From: JAEULH01 sp963746275 | Lineage (GTDB): Bacteria > Pseudomonadota > Alphaproteobacteria > Rhodospirillales > Defluviicoccaceae | Assembly (NCBI GenBank): GCA_963746275.1 | Contig: CAVVAX010000008.1 | Location: forward strand, 124,001-188,000 | Reading direction: 5' to 3' | DNA: 64,000 nucleotides | Part shown: piece after piece, positions 49,438 to 60,300 of the stretch | Position numbering within the stretch: position 1 is the first letter of the stretch | How the letters are laid out: each line of letters opens with the position of its first letter | The notes under the pieces: generated by a model | What the model was told of the DNA's origin: nothing | Databases searched by the model: none | Seen by the model: the letters and a program-made list of their open reading frames with translations, nothing else | Translations under genes and position numbers: made by a program

Positions 49438-49848
49438 GGATCTGACCTCAGGCAGAAGCCGCGTGCGTGCACGATGACGCGCCCGCGGCATACCCGTCTT
49501 CGATTGGATCGTCAGGTGGTGGAAGCAGCGGTCGGCGGCGGATCCGCGAACCGGCCGCGATGCCGGGTGAGGACCCCGCGGCCCGGCTGGTCGCAGCCTG
49601 GCCGGGGGTCAGGATCCCGCGATGGGGCAGACCCGAAAGACAACTCGCAGAAGCGGACCGCGGGAAATGATCATGGCGTCCATCGTGGCCGGCGCCGGGT
49701 GGCGAGTCAACCTCCACACGGGTTAAGCCCCGGTGGAAGCCGTCGTCCGCCACCCCCGCTCACGCGGTCTCCGACCTGGCGCAGCGGAGACGACAAGGGC
49801 CCGGCGGAAGCCGCCGGGCCCGTCTTGCGTCTTACGGCCGAAACGGGC
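49438..49848. other. 411-base gap between rnk and hppA with a terminator
   Basis: No supported gene. It contains the upstream region of rnk (-) and, at 49797-49821, the strong hairpin beyond the hppA stop. The remainder shows no protein-like frame or tRNA fold. Confidence 0.5.
49797..49821 (-). terminator. Hairpin terminator of hppA
   Basis: GGGCCCGGCGG, a three-base loop AAG and CCGCCGGGCCC form a perfect 11-base-pair stem, 27 bases beyond the hppA stop codon. Read on the minus strand it is followed by TTGTCGTCT, a modest T-rich tail. It is most likely the end of the riboflavin/hppA transcript. Confidence 0.75.
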
Positions 49849-51956
<2,108 letters not shown>

Positions 51957-52225
51957 GCTGGTGGCCCCTTATTGGCAGGGACGCCTCACCGGGACTTCTC
52001 TGACCCCTTCCCCCCGGCGAGCGCCGTTTGTTCATTGCGACTCATGGGGAGGCGACCATGCCAGATGCATCCGCCATGCGCAACATGGGACTGTTGCATT
52101 GCAGCACGGCGCCACACGCAATCTGCTTTCCTGGTCGCTTGGCTCAGCGGAGGTGTTGCCACCCGGCCATGGTGAGGGCGAACGGAGCGCCCCTCCGCTC
52201 GACCCGGAGGCGCGGCGCGGCGGGA

Positions 52226-53158
52226 TCATCGCCCGCGCGGCACGATCTCGCCAATGGCGGTGAGCGGAAGCGCAAGGTCCCGGGCCAGCTCGGCAATCTC
52301 CGCATCCCGGGACGCGGCGGCGGTGAAGACCAGCTCGTAGTCGTCGCCCCCGCTCAGCGCCAGTGCCAGCAACGCCGGATCGTCGCCGATGGCGGCGGCG
52401 GCGGGCGCCGACAGCGGCACCCGCCCGGCATCGATTCGCGCGCCGACGTTCGACGCGGCGCAGATGTGGCCTAGGTCCGCGACCAAGCCGTCGGAGACGT
52501 CGGCGGCGGCGTTGGCAAGCCCGCACAACCTCCGCCCCAGCTTCAGCCGCGGCCGCGGCAGGCGGTAACGATCGAGGAGAAAGGCGCGCTCGGCGGCGTC
52601 GAGGGGCGCGAACTCGCCCTGGAGCACGCGCAGGCCCAGCGCGGCGTCGCCGATGCTGCCGGAGACGTAGATGCGGTCACCCGGCCGTGCGCCTGAGCGA
52701 AGCAGCGCCCGCCCCGCCTCGACGTGGCCAAGCGCCGTCAGCGTCAACGTCAGCGGCCCAGGCGTCGCCACCGTGTCGCCGCCGATCAGCGCGATCTGGT
52801 GCTCGCGTTGCCAGCCGGCGAGACCGGCGGCGAAGCCGTCCAGCCACGGGTGGAGGTCTGCCGCCGCCCAGGCCCGCGGCAGCGCCAGGGCGAGGAGGTA
52901 GGCGGCCGGCTCTGCGCCCATGGCGGCGAGATCCGAGAGATTGACGCCGAGGAGCCTCCCGGCGACGTCCGCGGGCTCGGCATCGGCGGGGAAATGAACC
53001 TCGGCGACGATGGTGTCCGTGGTGGCGACCAGCGACCAGCCCGGCCGCTCGTCGATCAGCGCCGCATCGTCGAGCAGGCCCAGCGCACCCGGCGCGGTGG
53101 CTGCAAGCGGCGCGAAGTACCGGGCGATGAGCTCGAACTCGCCCAGCCCCGGCGCCAC
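52226..53158 (-). CDS. thiL: Thiamine-monophosphate kinase
   Basis: Phosphorylates thiamine monophosphate to thiamine diphosphate. The N-terminal GEFELIARYFAPL, the metal site VATTDTIVAEVHF and LSDLAAMGAEP, the IGGDTV motif, and AAADVSDGLVADLGH with SGGDDYELVFT are all family marks. 310 residues, intact. The start is GTG 53158, three bases past the nusB stop. The gene order ribH-nusB-thiL is conserved in many proteobacteria. Confidence 0.93.
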   Translation of the reverse strand: MAPGLGEFELIARYFAPLAATAPGALGLLDDAALIDERPGWSLVATTDTIVAEVHFPADAEPADVAGRLLGVNLSDLAAMGAEPAAYLLALALPRAWAAADLHPWLDGFAAGLAGWQREHQIALIGGDTVATPGPLTLTLTALGHVEAGRALLRSGARPGDRIYVSGSIGDAALGLRVLQGEFAPLDAAERAFLLDRYRLPRPRLKLGRRLCGLANAAADVSDGLVADLGHICAASNVGARIDAGRVPLSAPAAAAIGDDPALLALALSGGDDYELVFTAAASRDAEIAELARDLALPLTAIGEIVPRGR

Positions 53159-53161
53159 CCT

Positions 53162-53650
53162 TCAGCCCTCGCCGGCCGGCGCCGCCTTCTCGCCCCGGCC
53201 CATGGCCGCCGCCATCCGGTCGAGGACAGCATTGACCAGCGCCGGCTCCTTGCCGGTGAAGAAGGCATGGGCGATGTCGAGGTACTCGTTGATGATCACC
53301 TTGGCCGGGATGTCCTGGCGCGACGACAGCTCGTAGCCACCGGCGCGGAGGATCGCCCTGAGCAGGATCTCCAGGCGTTCGACCTTGAGCTTTTCCGCCA
53401 GCGCGCCCTCGACCGCGGCGTCGAGCGCCTCGCGCCTGGCCGCCACTGCCCGAATGACCTCGGCGAAGTGGGCGGCATCGAGCTCGGCCAGCTCGGCCTC
53501 CCCGGCGCTGCCCCAGCGGCCCCTGAGGAACCCGTCGATGACCACGTCCGGCGTGGTCCCGGCCAGCTCCATCTCGTAGATCGCCTGCACCGCCGCGAGG
53601 CGCGCGGTGCTGCGTTTGCGCGCCGCGGAGGGCTTGAGCTCCGCCGTCAC
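53162..53650 (-). CDS. nusB: Transcription antitermination factor NusB
   Basis: All-helical RNA-binding protein of the rRNA antitermination complex. The N-terminal ARLAAVQAIYEMELAG and the C-terminal IPAKVIINEYLDIAHAFFTGKEPALVNAVLDRM are diagnostic. 162 residues, intact. It overlaps ribH by four bases (ATGA-type) and is followed closely by thiL. Confidence 0.94.
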   Translation of the reverse strand: MTAELKPSAARKRSTARLAAVQAIYEMELAGTTPDVVIDGFLRGRWGSAGEAELAELDAAHFAEVIRAVAARREALDAAVEGALAEKLKVERLEILLRAILRAGGYELSSRQDIPAKVIINEYLDIAHAFFTGKEPALVNAVLDRMAAAMGRGEKAAPAGEG

Positions 53651-54102
53651 GTCAGCACCGATGGCATCGCCGCCTTGAGCTCCATCATGCGGACGCAGGC
53701 CCGCGCCGCCTCGGCGCCCTTGTTCTTGCCGTCGACGGCGGCACGGACCCGCGCCTGCTCATAGGTGGCGCAGGTGAGCACGCCGAAGCCCAGGGGTGCG
53801 CAGTTCAGGGTGGCGAGGTCCATCAGCGCCCGGCTGACCTCACGGCAAATGTGGTCATAGTGGTCGGTCTCGCCGCGGAGCACGCAGCCGAGCGCGATGT
53901 AGCCGTTGTAGGACGCATCGCTGCCCGCGCGCATGGCCATGTGGATCACGGCCGGGATCTCGAACGCGCCCGGCACGGCGATGCGCACGGTAGCGATCTC
54001 GCGCTCGTCCAGCACCGCCATGGCGCCGGCCGCGAGCTGGTCGGCCAGGTCCTCGTAGTAGCGCGCCTCGACGATGAGCACCCGCGCGCCCTTGCTGATC
54101 AT
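53647..54102 (-). CDS. ribH: 6,7-dimethyl-8-ribityllumazine synthase
   Basis: Condenses dihydroxybutanone phosphate with the ribityl-aminopyrimidine to make lumazine. The motifs VPGAFEIPAVIHMA, GCVLRGETDHYDHIC (with the catalytic His) and GVLTCATYEQARVRA are visible; the last uses CATYEQA where many orthologues have LTTENxEQA. 151 residues, intact. It overlaps ribBX and nusB at both ends, so translation is likely coupled. Its product is also a photolyase antenna in FeS-BCP enzymes. Confidence 0.94.
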   Translation of the reverse strand: MISKGARVLIVEARYYEDLADQLAAGAMAVLDEREIATVRIAVPGAFEIPAVIHMAMRAGSDASYNGYIALGCVLRGETDHYDHICREVSRALMDLATLNCAPLGFGVLTCATYEQARVRAAVDGKNKGAEAARACVRMMELKAAMPSVLT

Positions 54103-55253
54103 TCCGCCGTGCCCTCTCCGATGGCCTGCTGGCCGGCCACGCAGAGGCCGTAGCCTTCGAGGCCGATGATCGTGCGCTTGGTGTTCGACAGCAAGATGAG
54201 CTGGCGCACCCCGAGGTCGAGCAGGATCTGGGCGCCGACGCCATAGTCGCGCAACTGCGGCACCTCGGCGTCGTTGCCGGCAAGCCGCGCCCTAACCCGT
54301 TCCGAGAGGCTGGTCGGATGCGGCTCGCGGATCAGGACGACGACGCCGCGGCCCGTCCGGGCGATCATCCGCATCGACTGGTGGAGTTGCTCGGCGCGGC
54401 CGGAATGATCGTCGCCGAGGACGTCCTCGAGCACGTTCAGCGCATGCATGCGCACCAGCACCGGCCCGTCGGCGGCCAGGTCGCCTTTAACCAGGGCCAC
54501 GTGCTCGGCATGGGCAACGCGGTTGACGTAGACATACATCGAGAAGCGGCCGCCGTAGACGCTCTCGAACGGCGCCTCCAGCACCCGCTCGACGATCCGG
54601 TCATGGCGGAGGCGGAAGGCTATGAGATCGGCGATGGTGCCGATCTTGAGCCCATGGCTGCGGGCGAAGCGGATCAGGTCCGGGGTCCGGGCCATGGTCC
54701 CGTCGTCGTTCATGATCTCGCAGATCACGCCCGACGGGTTGAGCCCGGCGAGCCTGGCGATGTCCACCGCGGCTTCCGTGTGGCCGGCGCGCACCAGCGT
54801 CCCGCCGTCGCTGGCCTTCAGCGGGAAGACGTGGCCGGGCGAGACGATGTCGTCGCTGCCCTTGCTGGGGTCGATGGCGACGGCGATGGTCCGGGCCCGG
54901 TCGGAGGCGGAGATGCCGGTGGTCACGCCCTCGCGCGCCTCGATCGAGACGGTGAAGGCGGTGTGGTGGCGCGACGCATTCTTCTGCGCCATCAGCGGCA
55001 GCTTGAGCTGCTCGACCCGCTGGCGGGTGAGCGCCAGGCAGATGAGGCCGCGGCCGTACTTGGCCATGAAGTTGATGGCCTCCGGCGTCGCCATCTGCGC
55101 CGGGATGATGAGGTCGCCCTCGTTCTCGCGGTTCTCGTCGTCGACCACCACGACCATGCGGCCGTTGCGCGCCTCCTCGACGATCTCGTCGAGCGGCGCG
55201 AAGGCAGCGTGCGCCGCCGGCGCTTCAGGCGGTTTCGAGAATGCGTGCGACAT
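54099..55253 (-). CDS. ribB: RibBX: 3,4-dihydroxybutanone phosphate synthase with degenerate GTP cyclohydrolase II domain
   Basis: The N-terminal RibB domain is intact: VDDENRENEGDLIIPA, CLALTRQRVEQL, RHHTAFTVSIEA and RAGHTEAAVDIARLAG, so it should make dihydroxybutanone phosphate from ribulose-5-phosphate. The C-terminal RibA-like domain reads VRMHALNVLEDVLGDDHSG where active RibA has cysteine zinc ligands (EC..GDxF.S..CDC); no such cysteines are present. It therefore should not open GTP, so a true ribA must be elsewhere. Such fusions (RibBX) are known from Brucella, Bradyrhizobium and Vibrio. ATG 55253 overlaps ribE. Confidence 0.9.
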   Translation of the reverse strand: MSHAFSKPPEAPAAHAAFAPLDEIVEEARNGRMVVVVDDENRENEGDLIIPAQMATPEAINFMAKYGRGLICLALTRQRVEQLKLPLMAQKNASRHHTAFTVSIEAREGVTTGISASDRARTIAVAIDPSKGSDDIVSPGHVFPLKASDGGTLVRAGHTEAAVDIARLAGLNPSGVICEIMNDDGTMARTPDLIRFARSHGLKIGTIADLIAFRLRHDRIVERVLEAPFESVYGGRFSMYVYVNRVAHAEHVALVKGDLAADGPVLVRMHALNVLEDVLGDDHSGRAEQLHQSMRMIARTGRGVVVLIREPHPTSLSERVRARLAGNDAEVPQLRDYGVGAQILLDLGVRQLILLSNTKRTIIGLEGYGLCVAGQQAIGEGTAE

Positions 55254-55824
55254 AGCGGGCCAACAGGTCGATCTCCACGTTCACCTTGCCGCCGACGGGC
55301 AGACGGCCGAGGGTCGTCACGGTCCAGGTATGAGGAATGATATTGACGCCGAAGCGGTCGCCGTCGACCTCGTTGACGGTCAGCGAGACGCCGTCGATGG
55401 CGATCGAGCCCTTCTCGGCGATGAAGCGATGCAGGGGCCGCGGCGCCGCGAACACCATCCGCCAGGAGGCGCCCTCGGCCGCGGCGGAGACGAGGGCGCC
55501 GATGCCGTCGACGTGACCCGAGACGATGTGGCCGCCGAGCTCGTCGCCGAGCCGGGCCGAGCGCTCCAGGTTGACGGGCGTGCCCTCCCGCCAGTCGCCG
55601 ATCGTCGTCCGCGACAGCGTCTCGCCCGAGACCGTCACCGCGAACCAATCGTCGCCGTGCTCGACCACGGTGAGGCAGACGCCGGAGCAGGCGATCGAGG
55701 CGCCCAGGGCGAGATCGGCGGCGGCAGGACGCGGCAACGCGATCTCCAGCCGGCGGTCGCCTTCGTCGCGGAGGCTTCGCACCGTGCCCAAGTCGGTGAC
55801 GATCCCGGTGAACACCTCAATCAC
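55225..55824 (-). CDS. ribE: Riboflavin synthase, alpha subunit
   Basis: Dismutates two lumazines to riboflavin. It shows the internal duplication of the family: MFTG-type start (VFTGIVTDLG), GASIACSGVCLTVV and LGGHIVSGHVDGIG in the first barrel, and GSIAIDGVSLTVNEV and FGVNIIPHT in the second. 199 residues, intact. ATG/GTG starts near 55824 or 55812; overlaps ribD upstream and ribBX downstream. Confidence 0.94.
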   Translation of the reverse strand: MIEVFTGIVTDLGTVRSLRDEGDRRLEIALPRPAAADLALGASIACSGVCLTVVEHGDDWFAVTVSGETLSRTTIGDWREGTPVNLERSARLGDELGGHIVSGHVDGIGALVSAAAEGASWRMVFAAPRPLHRFIAEKGSIAIDGVSLTVNEVDGDRFGVNIIPHTWTVTTLGRLPVGGKVNVEIDLLARYVARILETA

Positions 55825-56901
55825 GCCCCTCGGCTGTAAAGCTCCATCATATCGCCGCCGACCGCCGTGACCCTCTCGCGGACGAACGCGGGGGCCGCCG
55901 GAACGGTCCCGACGCCCAACGCCGCCGCGGCCGACCGGCCGTCCCCGCCGATGATCAGCGGCGCGTGGAACCAGGCCACGTCGTCTACCAGACCCGCGGC
56001 CAGAAACGAAGCGGCAAGGCTGCCGCCGCCCTCGATCAGCACCCGGGTCAGCCCGCGCGCCGCCATCGCCGCCGCCATCGCCGCCGCGTCAGGATGCCCG
56101 GACGCGTCAGCTCCGACCTCGATGACCTCGGCGCCGGCGGCGGCCAAGGCCTGTCCGCGGCCCGGCGCCGCGCCCGGTAGCGTCATCAGCCACAGCGGCT
56201 GCGTGCACGTGCTCCTCGCGAGCTTCGAGCCGGCATCGAGTCGCAGCCTGCCGTCGGCGACGACGCGGACCGGCGAGCGCTCGCCAAGCCCCGGCAGACG
56301 ACAGGTGAGCTCCGGGTCATCGGCCAGAGCCGTCTCGGAGCCGATGAGAATGGCGTCATGGCTGGCGCGCAGCCAATGTCCGCACCGGCGCGCCTGCTCG
56401 CCGGTGATCCAGCGGCTGTGGCCGGTGTGGGTGGCGATGCGGCCGTCGAGGCTGGTCGCCGCCTTCAGCGTGAACAGCGGCCGGGCGTGGCGGATGCGCA
56501 GGAAGAAGCCGCGGTTGAGCCTCCGAGCCTCCGCCTCGGCAACGCCAGTGGTCACCTCAATCGCGCTGGCGCGGAGCCGCTCGATGCCTCGCCCGCTGGT
56601 CCGTGGGTCCGGATCTTCGACGGCAACGACGGCCCGGGCAATGCCGGCTGCAATCAGCGCGTCGGCGCAGGCCGGCGTCTGCCCCTCGTGGGCGCAAGGT
56701 TCGAGCGAAAGGTACGCCGTTGCCCCCGCAGCCGCCGCGACCGGCGCGCCTTAGCGCCTCCGTCTCCGCGTGCGGGCGCCCGCCGACCTGCGTCCAGCCC
56801 CGGCCGACGACGATGCCGCCGCGCACCAGCACGCAACCGACCGCCGGGTTGGGCCACACCCGGCCGAGCCCCCGCCGGGCCAGCGCCAGGGCCATGGCCA
56901 T
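55821..56901 (-). CDS. ribD: Bifunctional pyrimidine deaminase/reductase RibD (frameshift)
   Basis: Deaminase then reductase steps of riboflavin synthesis. The N-terminal part (ALALARRGLGRVWPNPAVGCVLV, HAETEAL) begins at ATG 56901. After a shift near 56730 the zinc site EPCAHEGQTPAC and the reductase domain (LKAATSLDGRIATHTGHSRWITG, LIEGGGSLAASFLAAGLVDD) are read in the frame ending at 55821. About 360 residues, slightly short at the N-terminus; the frame upstream of 56901 lacks a start, so a few residues may be missing. Follows nrdR by about 60 bases. Confidence 0.88.
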
Positions 56902-56958
56902 GTATCCCGCATCGAGATCGCCGGCGGCAGGCTCTGCGCGCTCACAGCCGACTCGCGC

Positions 56959-57411
56959 TCACTGGTCGGGCAGGCTTTCCACGAACTCCTCGAAGTCCTT
57001 CGCCTCGCGGAAGTTCTTGTACACCGAGGCGAACCGCACGTAAGCCACCTGATCGAGCTGGTAGAGCTGCTCCATCGCCATCTCGCCGATCACCTTCGAC
57101 GGGATCTCCGCCTCGCCCAGGGTCTCGAGCCGGCGCTGGATGCTGTTGACGATGCGCTCGATGCGCTCGTCGTCGACGGGCCGCTTGCGGAGCGCGATGC
57201 GCAGCGACCGCAGCAGCTTCTCCCGGTCGAACGGCGTTCGCTCGCCATTCTTCTTGACGACGGTGAGCTCGCGCAGGTGCACGCGCTCGAAGGTCGTCCA
57301 GCGGGCGCCGCACGTCGGGCAGTACCGCCGGCGGCGGATGGCGGCGTGATCCTCGGTCGGCCGCGAGTCCTTGACCTGCGTGTCTTCATGGCCGCAGAAC
57401 GGGCAGCGCAT
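56959..57411 (-). CDS. nrdR: Transcriptional repressor NrdR
   Basis: Zinc-ribbon/ATP-cone repressor of ribonucleotide reductase genes. The four zinc cysteines are C3, C6, C31 and C34 (MRCPFCG and YCPTCGARW), followed by the ATP-cone (VVKKNGERTPFDREKLLRSL). 150 residues, intact. It lies between glyA and ribD, the common alphaproteobacterial position. No NrdR box is apparent in the adjacent gaps, so its targets are likely elsewhere. Confidence 0.95.
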   Translation of the reverse strand: MRCPFCGHEDTQVKDSRPTEDHAAIRRRRYCPTCGARWTTFERVHLRELTVVKKNGERTPFDREKLLRSLRIALRKRPVDDERIERIVNSIQRRLETLGEAEIPSKVIGEMAMEQLYQLDQVAYVRFASVYKNFREAKDFEEFVESLPDQ

Positions 57412-57441
57412 CGGCTACACCCCCTCCCCCCTTCCGAGCCT

Positions 57442-58752
57442 TCAGAGGCCCGGGTAGATCGGAAACCGCCGGCACAGCTCGCCGACACGGTCCCGCGCAG
57501 CTGCCTCGGCGGCGCCGTTGTCATCGGGATTGGCGGCAAGAGCGTCCAGCACGTCGGCGATCAGCTCGCCGACGCGGCGGAACTCGGCGGGGCCAAAGCC
57601 ACGGGTCGTCCCCGCCGGCGTGCCCAGCCGGATGCCCGAGGTGACCATCGGCTTCTCCGGGTCGAACGGGATCCCGTTCTTGTTGCAGGTCAGGTTCGCC
57701 CGCCCAAGGCTCGCCTCAGCGGCCTTCCCCGTCAGCCCGCGCGCGCGCAGATCGACGAGCATGAGATGCGTGTCGGTGCCGCCGGAGACGATGCTGTAGC
57801 CTCGGCTCGACATCGTCGCCGCAAGCGCCTTGGCATTCTCCACGATCGTCCGCGCATAGCCGCGGAACTCCGGGCGCAGCGCCTCGCCGAAGGCGACGGC
57901 CTTGGCGGCGATGACATGCATCAGCGGCCCACCCTGCAGGCCCGGGAAGACGGCCGAGTTGAACTTCTTCCCCAGCTCCTCGGACTGCGACAGGATCATG
58001 CCGCCGCGCGGCCCCCGCAGGGTCTTGTGCGTGGTCGTCGTCACCACGTGCGCATGCGCTAGCGGGCTCGGATGCGCGCCGCCAGCGACCAGCCCGGCGA
58101 AGTGGGCCATGTCGACCATCAGGTACGCGCCGACAGCATCGGCGATCTGGCGGAAGCGGGCGAAGTCGATCACCCGCGAGTACGCTGACCCGCCGGCGAC
58201 GATGACCTTGGGCCGATGCTCGTGGGCGAGCCGCTCGACCTCGTCATAATCGATCAGCCCGTCCTCTTGGCGCACGCCATAGTGCACGGCATGGAACCAC
58301 TTGCCGGATTGCGCCGGCGCCGCGCCGTGGGTCAGGTGGCCGCCGGCGGCCAAAGACATGCCCAGCAGAGTCTCGCCCGGGGACATCAGCGCCAGGTAGA
58401 CGGCGCCGTTGGCCTGGGCGCCGGAGTGCGGCTGGACGTTGGCGAAGGCGCAGTCGAACAGCCGGCGCGCCCGCTCGATCGCCAGCGCCTCGGCGACGTC
58501 GACGTGCTCGCAGCCGGCGTAGTAGCGCCGTCCGGGGTAGCCTTCGGCGTACTTGTTGGTCAGCACCGAACCCTGCGCCTCGAGAACGGCGCGGGAGACG
58601 ATGTTTTCCGACGCGATCAGCTCGATGTGCTCGCGCTGGCGCCGTAACTCGCCGCGAACGGCGGCGTCGATCTCCGGATCGCTCTCGCTCAGCGGCGCAC
58701 TGAAGAAGGAGTCCCCGCTGAGGCCGCGAACCTCTGGCTCGGCCAATGACAT
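57442..58752 (-). CDS. glyA: Serine hydroxymethyltransferase
   Basis: PLP enzyme moving the serine hydroxymethyl group to tetrahydrofolate. HIELIASENIVSRAVLEAQG near the N-terminus, and the Schiff-base Lys K243 in TTTHKTLRGPRGG are exact family signatures. 436 residues from ATG 58752, which is preceded by SD AGGAG; a longer open frame to 58902 overlaps rpiB and is unlikely. It is followed by nrdR. Confidence 0.96.
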   Translation of the reverse strand: MSLAEPEVRGLSGDSFFSAPLSESDPEIDAAVRGELRRQREHIELIASENIVSRAVLEAQGSVLTNKYAEGYPGRRYYAGCEHVDVAEALAIERARRLFDCAFANVQPHSGAQANGAVYLALMSPGETLLGMSLAAGGHLTHGAAPAQSGKWFHAVHYGVRQEDGLIDYDEVERLAHEHRPKVIVAGGSAYSRVIDFARFRQIADAVGAYLMVDMAHFAGLVAGGAHPSPLAHAHVVTTTTHKTLRGPRGGMILSQSEELGKKFNSAVFPGLQGGPLMHVIAAKAVAFGEALRPEFRGYARTIVENAKALAATMSSRGYSIVSGGTDTHLMLVDLRARGLTGKAAEASLGRANLTCNKNGIPFDPEKPMVTSGIRLGTPAGTTRGFGPAEFRRVGELIADVLDALAANPDDNGAAEAAARDRVGELCRRFPIYPGL

Positions 58753-58807
58753 GATCAAGCGCTCCTGATTGCTGCGAAGTATTGTTGCGTGGTTGCGATT
58801 CTGCCGC

Positions 58808-59251
58808 TCACTCGGGGTTGGACAGCTTTTCGATCCGGCGGACGTGCCGGCCGCCCTCGAACTCGGTTTCGAGGAAGAAGCGAAGGCAGTCGCCGGCGAC
58901 ATCCTCGCCGATCATTCGCCCGCCGAAACAGATCACGTTCGCGTCGTTGTGCTGCCGCGCCAGCCTGGCGCCCAGTGCGTCGTGCACCAAAGCGGCACGA
59001 ACGTCCGGGTAGCGGTTGGCGGCGATGCTGATGCCGATGCCGCTGCCGCAGATCAGAACGCCGCGATCGGCGCGGCCCTCGCGGATCGCCCGCGCCATGG
59101 CATAGCCGAAGTCCGGATAGTCCACAGAGCCGGCTCCGTCGGTGCCGAGGTCGACGACGTCATGCCCAGCGCCGGCAAGACGCGACTTCAGCGCCGTTTT
59201 CAAAGCGTAACCAGCGTGGTCGCTGGCGATTGCCACCCTCGCCCTGCCCAT
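58808..59251 (-). CDS. rpiB: Ribose-5-phosphate isomerase B
   Basis: Interconverts ribose-5-P and ribulose-5-P, the latter being the RibB substrate. ASDHAGYALK (D11, H12), the catalytic Cys in VLICGSGIGISIAANR (C68) and RQHNDANVICFGGR are the RpiB hallmarks. 147 residues from ATG 59251; the frame is open further upstream to 59422, but the leader is unconserved. First gene of the minus-strand block rpiB-glyA-nrdR-rib. Confidence 0.94.
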   Translation of the reverse strand: MGRARVAIASDHAGYALKTALKSRLAGAGHDVVDLGTDGAGSVDYPDFGYAMARAIREGRADRGVLICGSGIGISIAANRYPDVRAALVHDALGARLARQHNDANVICFGGRMIGEDVAGDCLRFFLETEFEGGRHVRRIEKLSNPE

Positions 59252-59685
59252 CGGCGCCTGTCCAGACCCAACACCAACATCATTCGCTGCGAACTGGTCC
59301 TCCTGTACCATATGTCTGTTGGCGCTGGCCAGCGCGCCACCACCCATCGAAGTGGCGCGCCAATGGCAGGTGGGCAAGAGGCGGTCAAGCGGCGCCCCGG
59401 CGCGCACTTCGGCTACTCTCATCAGGTCCAGCCGGACGCGAACACCGGCTCACGGCGAGGTCATCGCGTTCCTTCGCCCGAATGGCCTGCTGCAGCCAAG
59501 GCTCAACCTAACAAATGCTACCAAAGCGATGCGCGGGCGCGGAATACAGCGCCAGATATGTCTTTCCTGCGGCGCACCGACAAGAAGTCATTATTCGCGC
59601 GTTGTGTTTTATGTTGACACGGGAAAGGTCCGCAGCGATACCATGGCGCTTGAGTTTCTCAAGAGGTAAATCGGGTTATAGTCTG
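59252..59685. other. 434-base divergent intergenic region (rpiB / mucR)
   Basis: No gene is supported. It separates rpiB (-) from mucR (+), is AT-richer than its flanks in places, and includes the mucR promoter candidate at 59614-59642. Long promoter regions are common before mucR, which is often autoregulated through AT-rich sites; TATTC and TTATAG patches are seen but no clear palindrome. Confidence 0.45.
59614..59642 (+). promoter_or_regulatory. Sigma-70-type promoter candidate for mucR
   Basis: A perfect TTGACA at 59614-59619 is followed after 17 bases by GATACC (59637-59642), a weak -10. It lies about 45 bases before the mucR ATG at 59686, leaving a short leader. This is the clearest -35 box in the window, though the -10 is poor. 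Confidence 0.45.
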
Positions 59686-60132
59686 ATGAGCGACGACGAC
59701 AACGATCTCATCTCGCGGGACGACGTGCTCCGCATGGCGGTAGACGTGGTTGCCGCGTACCTAAGTAACAACCAAGTGGCGGCCGGCCAGATCCCGGAGG
59801 TCATACACAGCGTATTCAATTCGCTGACGACCCTGGAGGCGCCGCCGCCGGAACCCCTAAGCGAGCCGCAAAAGCCGGCGGCGCCCATCCGCAAGTCGGT
59901 GCACCCGGACTACATCATTTGTCTGGAGGACGGCAAGAAGCTGAAGATGCTGAAGCGCCACCTGCGGACGACATACAATATGACGCCGGAGGAATACCGG
60001 GCGAAGTGGAACTTGCCGGCCGACTACCCAATGGTCGCGCCGAACTACGCGCGGCAGCGGTCCGACTTCGCCAAGCAGATCGGCCTCGGCCGCAAGGCCC
60101 GCGAACGCCCTAAGCCGACCCGCCGCGGGTAA
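59686..60132 (+). CDS. mucR: MucR/Ros family transcriptional regulator
   Basis: A 148-residue DNA-binding protein controlling exopolysaccharide, motility and cell-cycle genes in relatives. The N-terminal half (LRMAVDVVAAYLSNNQVAAGQIPEVIHSVF) is the oligomerisation region, the C-terminal half the Ros zinc-finger fold (YIICLEDGKKLKMLKRHL...YNMTPEEYRAKW). The zinc-site positions read C79, D82, H92 and T96, so two or more usual ligands are changed. ATG 59686 begins the conserved part; the longer frame from 59515 is not supported. The polysaccharide genes in this window are plausible targets. Confidence 0.9.
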   Translation: MSDDDNDLISRDDVLRMAVDVVAAYLSNNQVAAGQIPEVIHSVFNSLTTLEAPPPEPLSEPQKPAAPIRKSVHPDYIICLEDGKKLKMLKRHLRTTYNMTPEEYRAKWNLPADYPMVAPNYARQRSDFAKQIGLGRKARERPKPTRRG

Positions 60133-60254
60133 CGCGAGGCGCTTGCTCCGGCACAACTGACCGAAGCCTGCGAATGACCACCCGCGGCAACCGAAGGTCG
60201 GGCGCTTGCGTCGAGCGCTACGCGGCCAGCCAATCCAGCAGACACAGACGGCTA

Positions 60255-60283
60255 AGAACGCCCGGCGGGTTGCCGGGCGTTCT
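60255..60283. terminator. Bidirectional hairpin between mucR and livK
   Basis: AGAACGCCCGGC, loop GGGTT, GCCGGGCGTTCT: a perfect 12-base-pair stem between two convergent genes (mucR stop 60132, livK stop 60301). T-rich tails are short on both sides. It probably ends both transcripts. Confidence 0.8.
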
Positions 60284-60300
60284 GGCCTCTACGACTGTGG

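Noticed and set aside
57412..57441. FMN riboswitch before the riboflavin genes
   Set aside because: Gaps ahead of nrdR and ribD are only about 30-60 bases and show no conserved FMN-aptamer segments.
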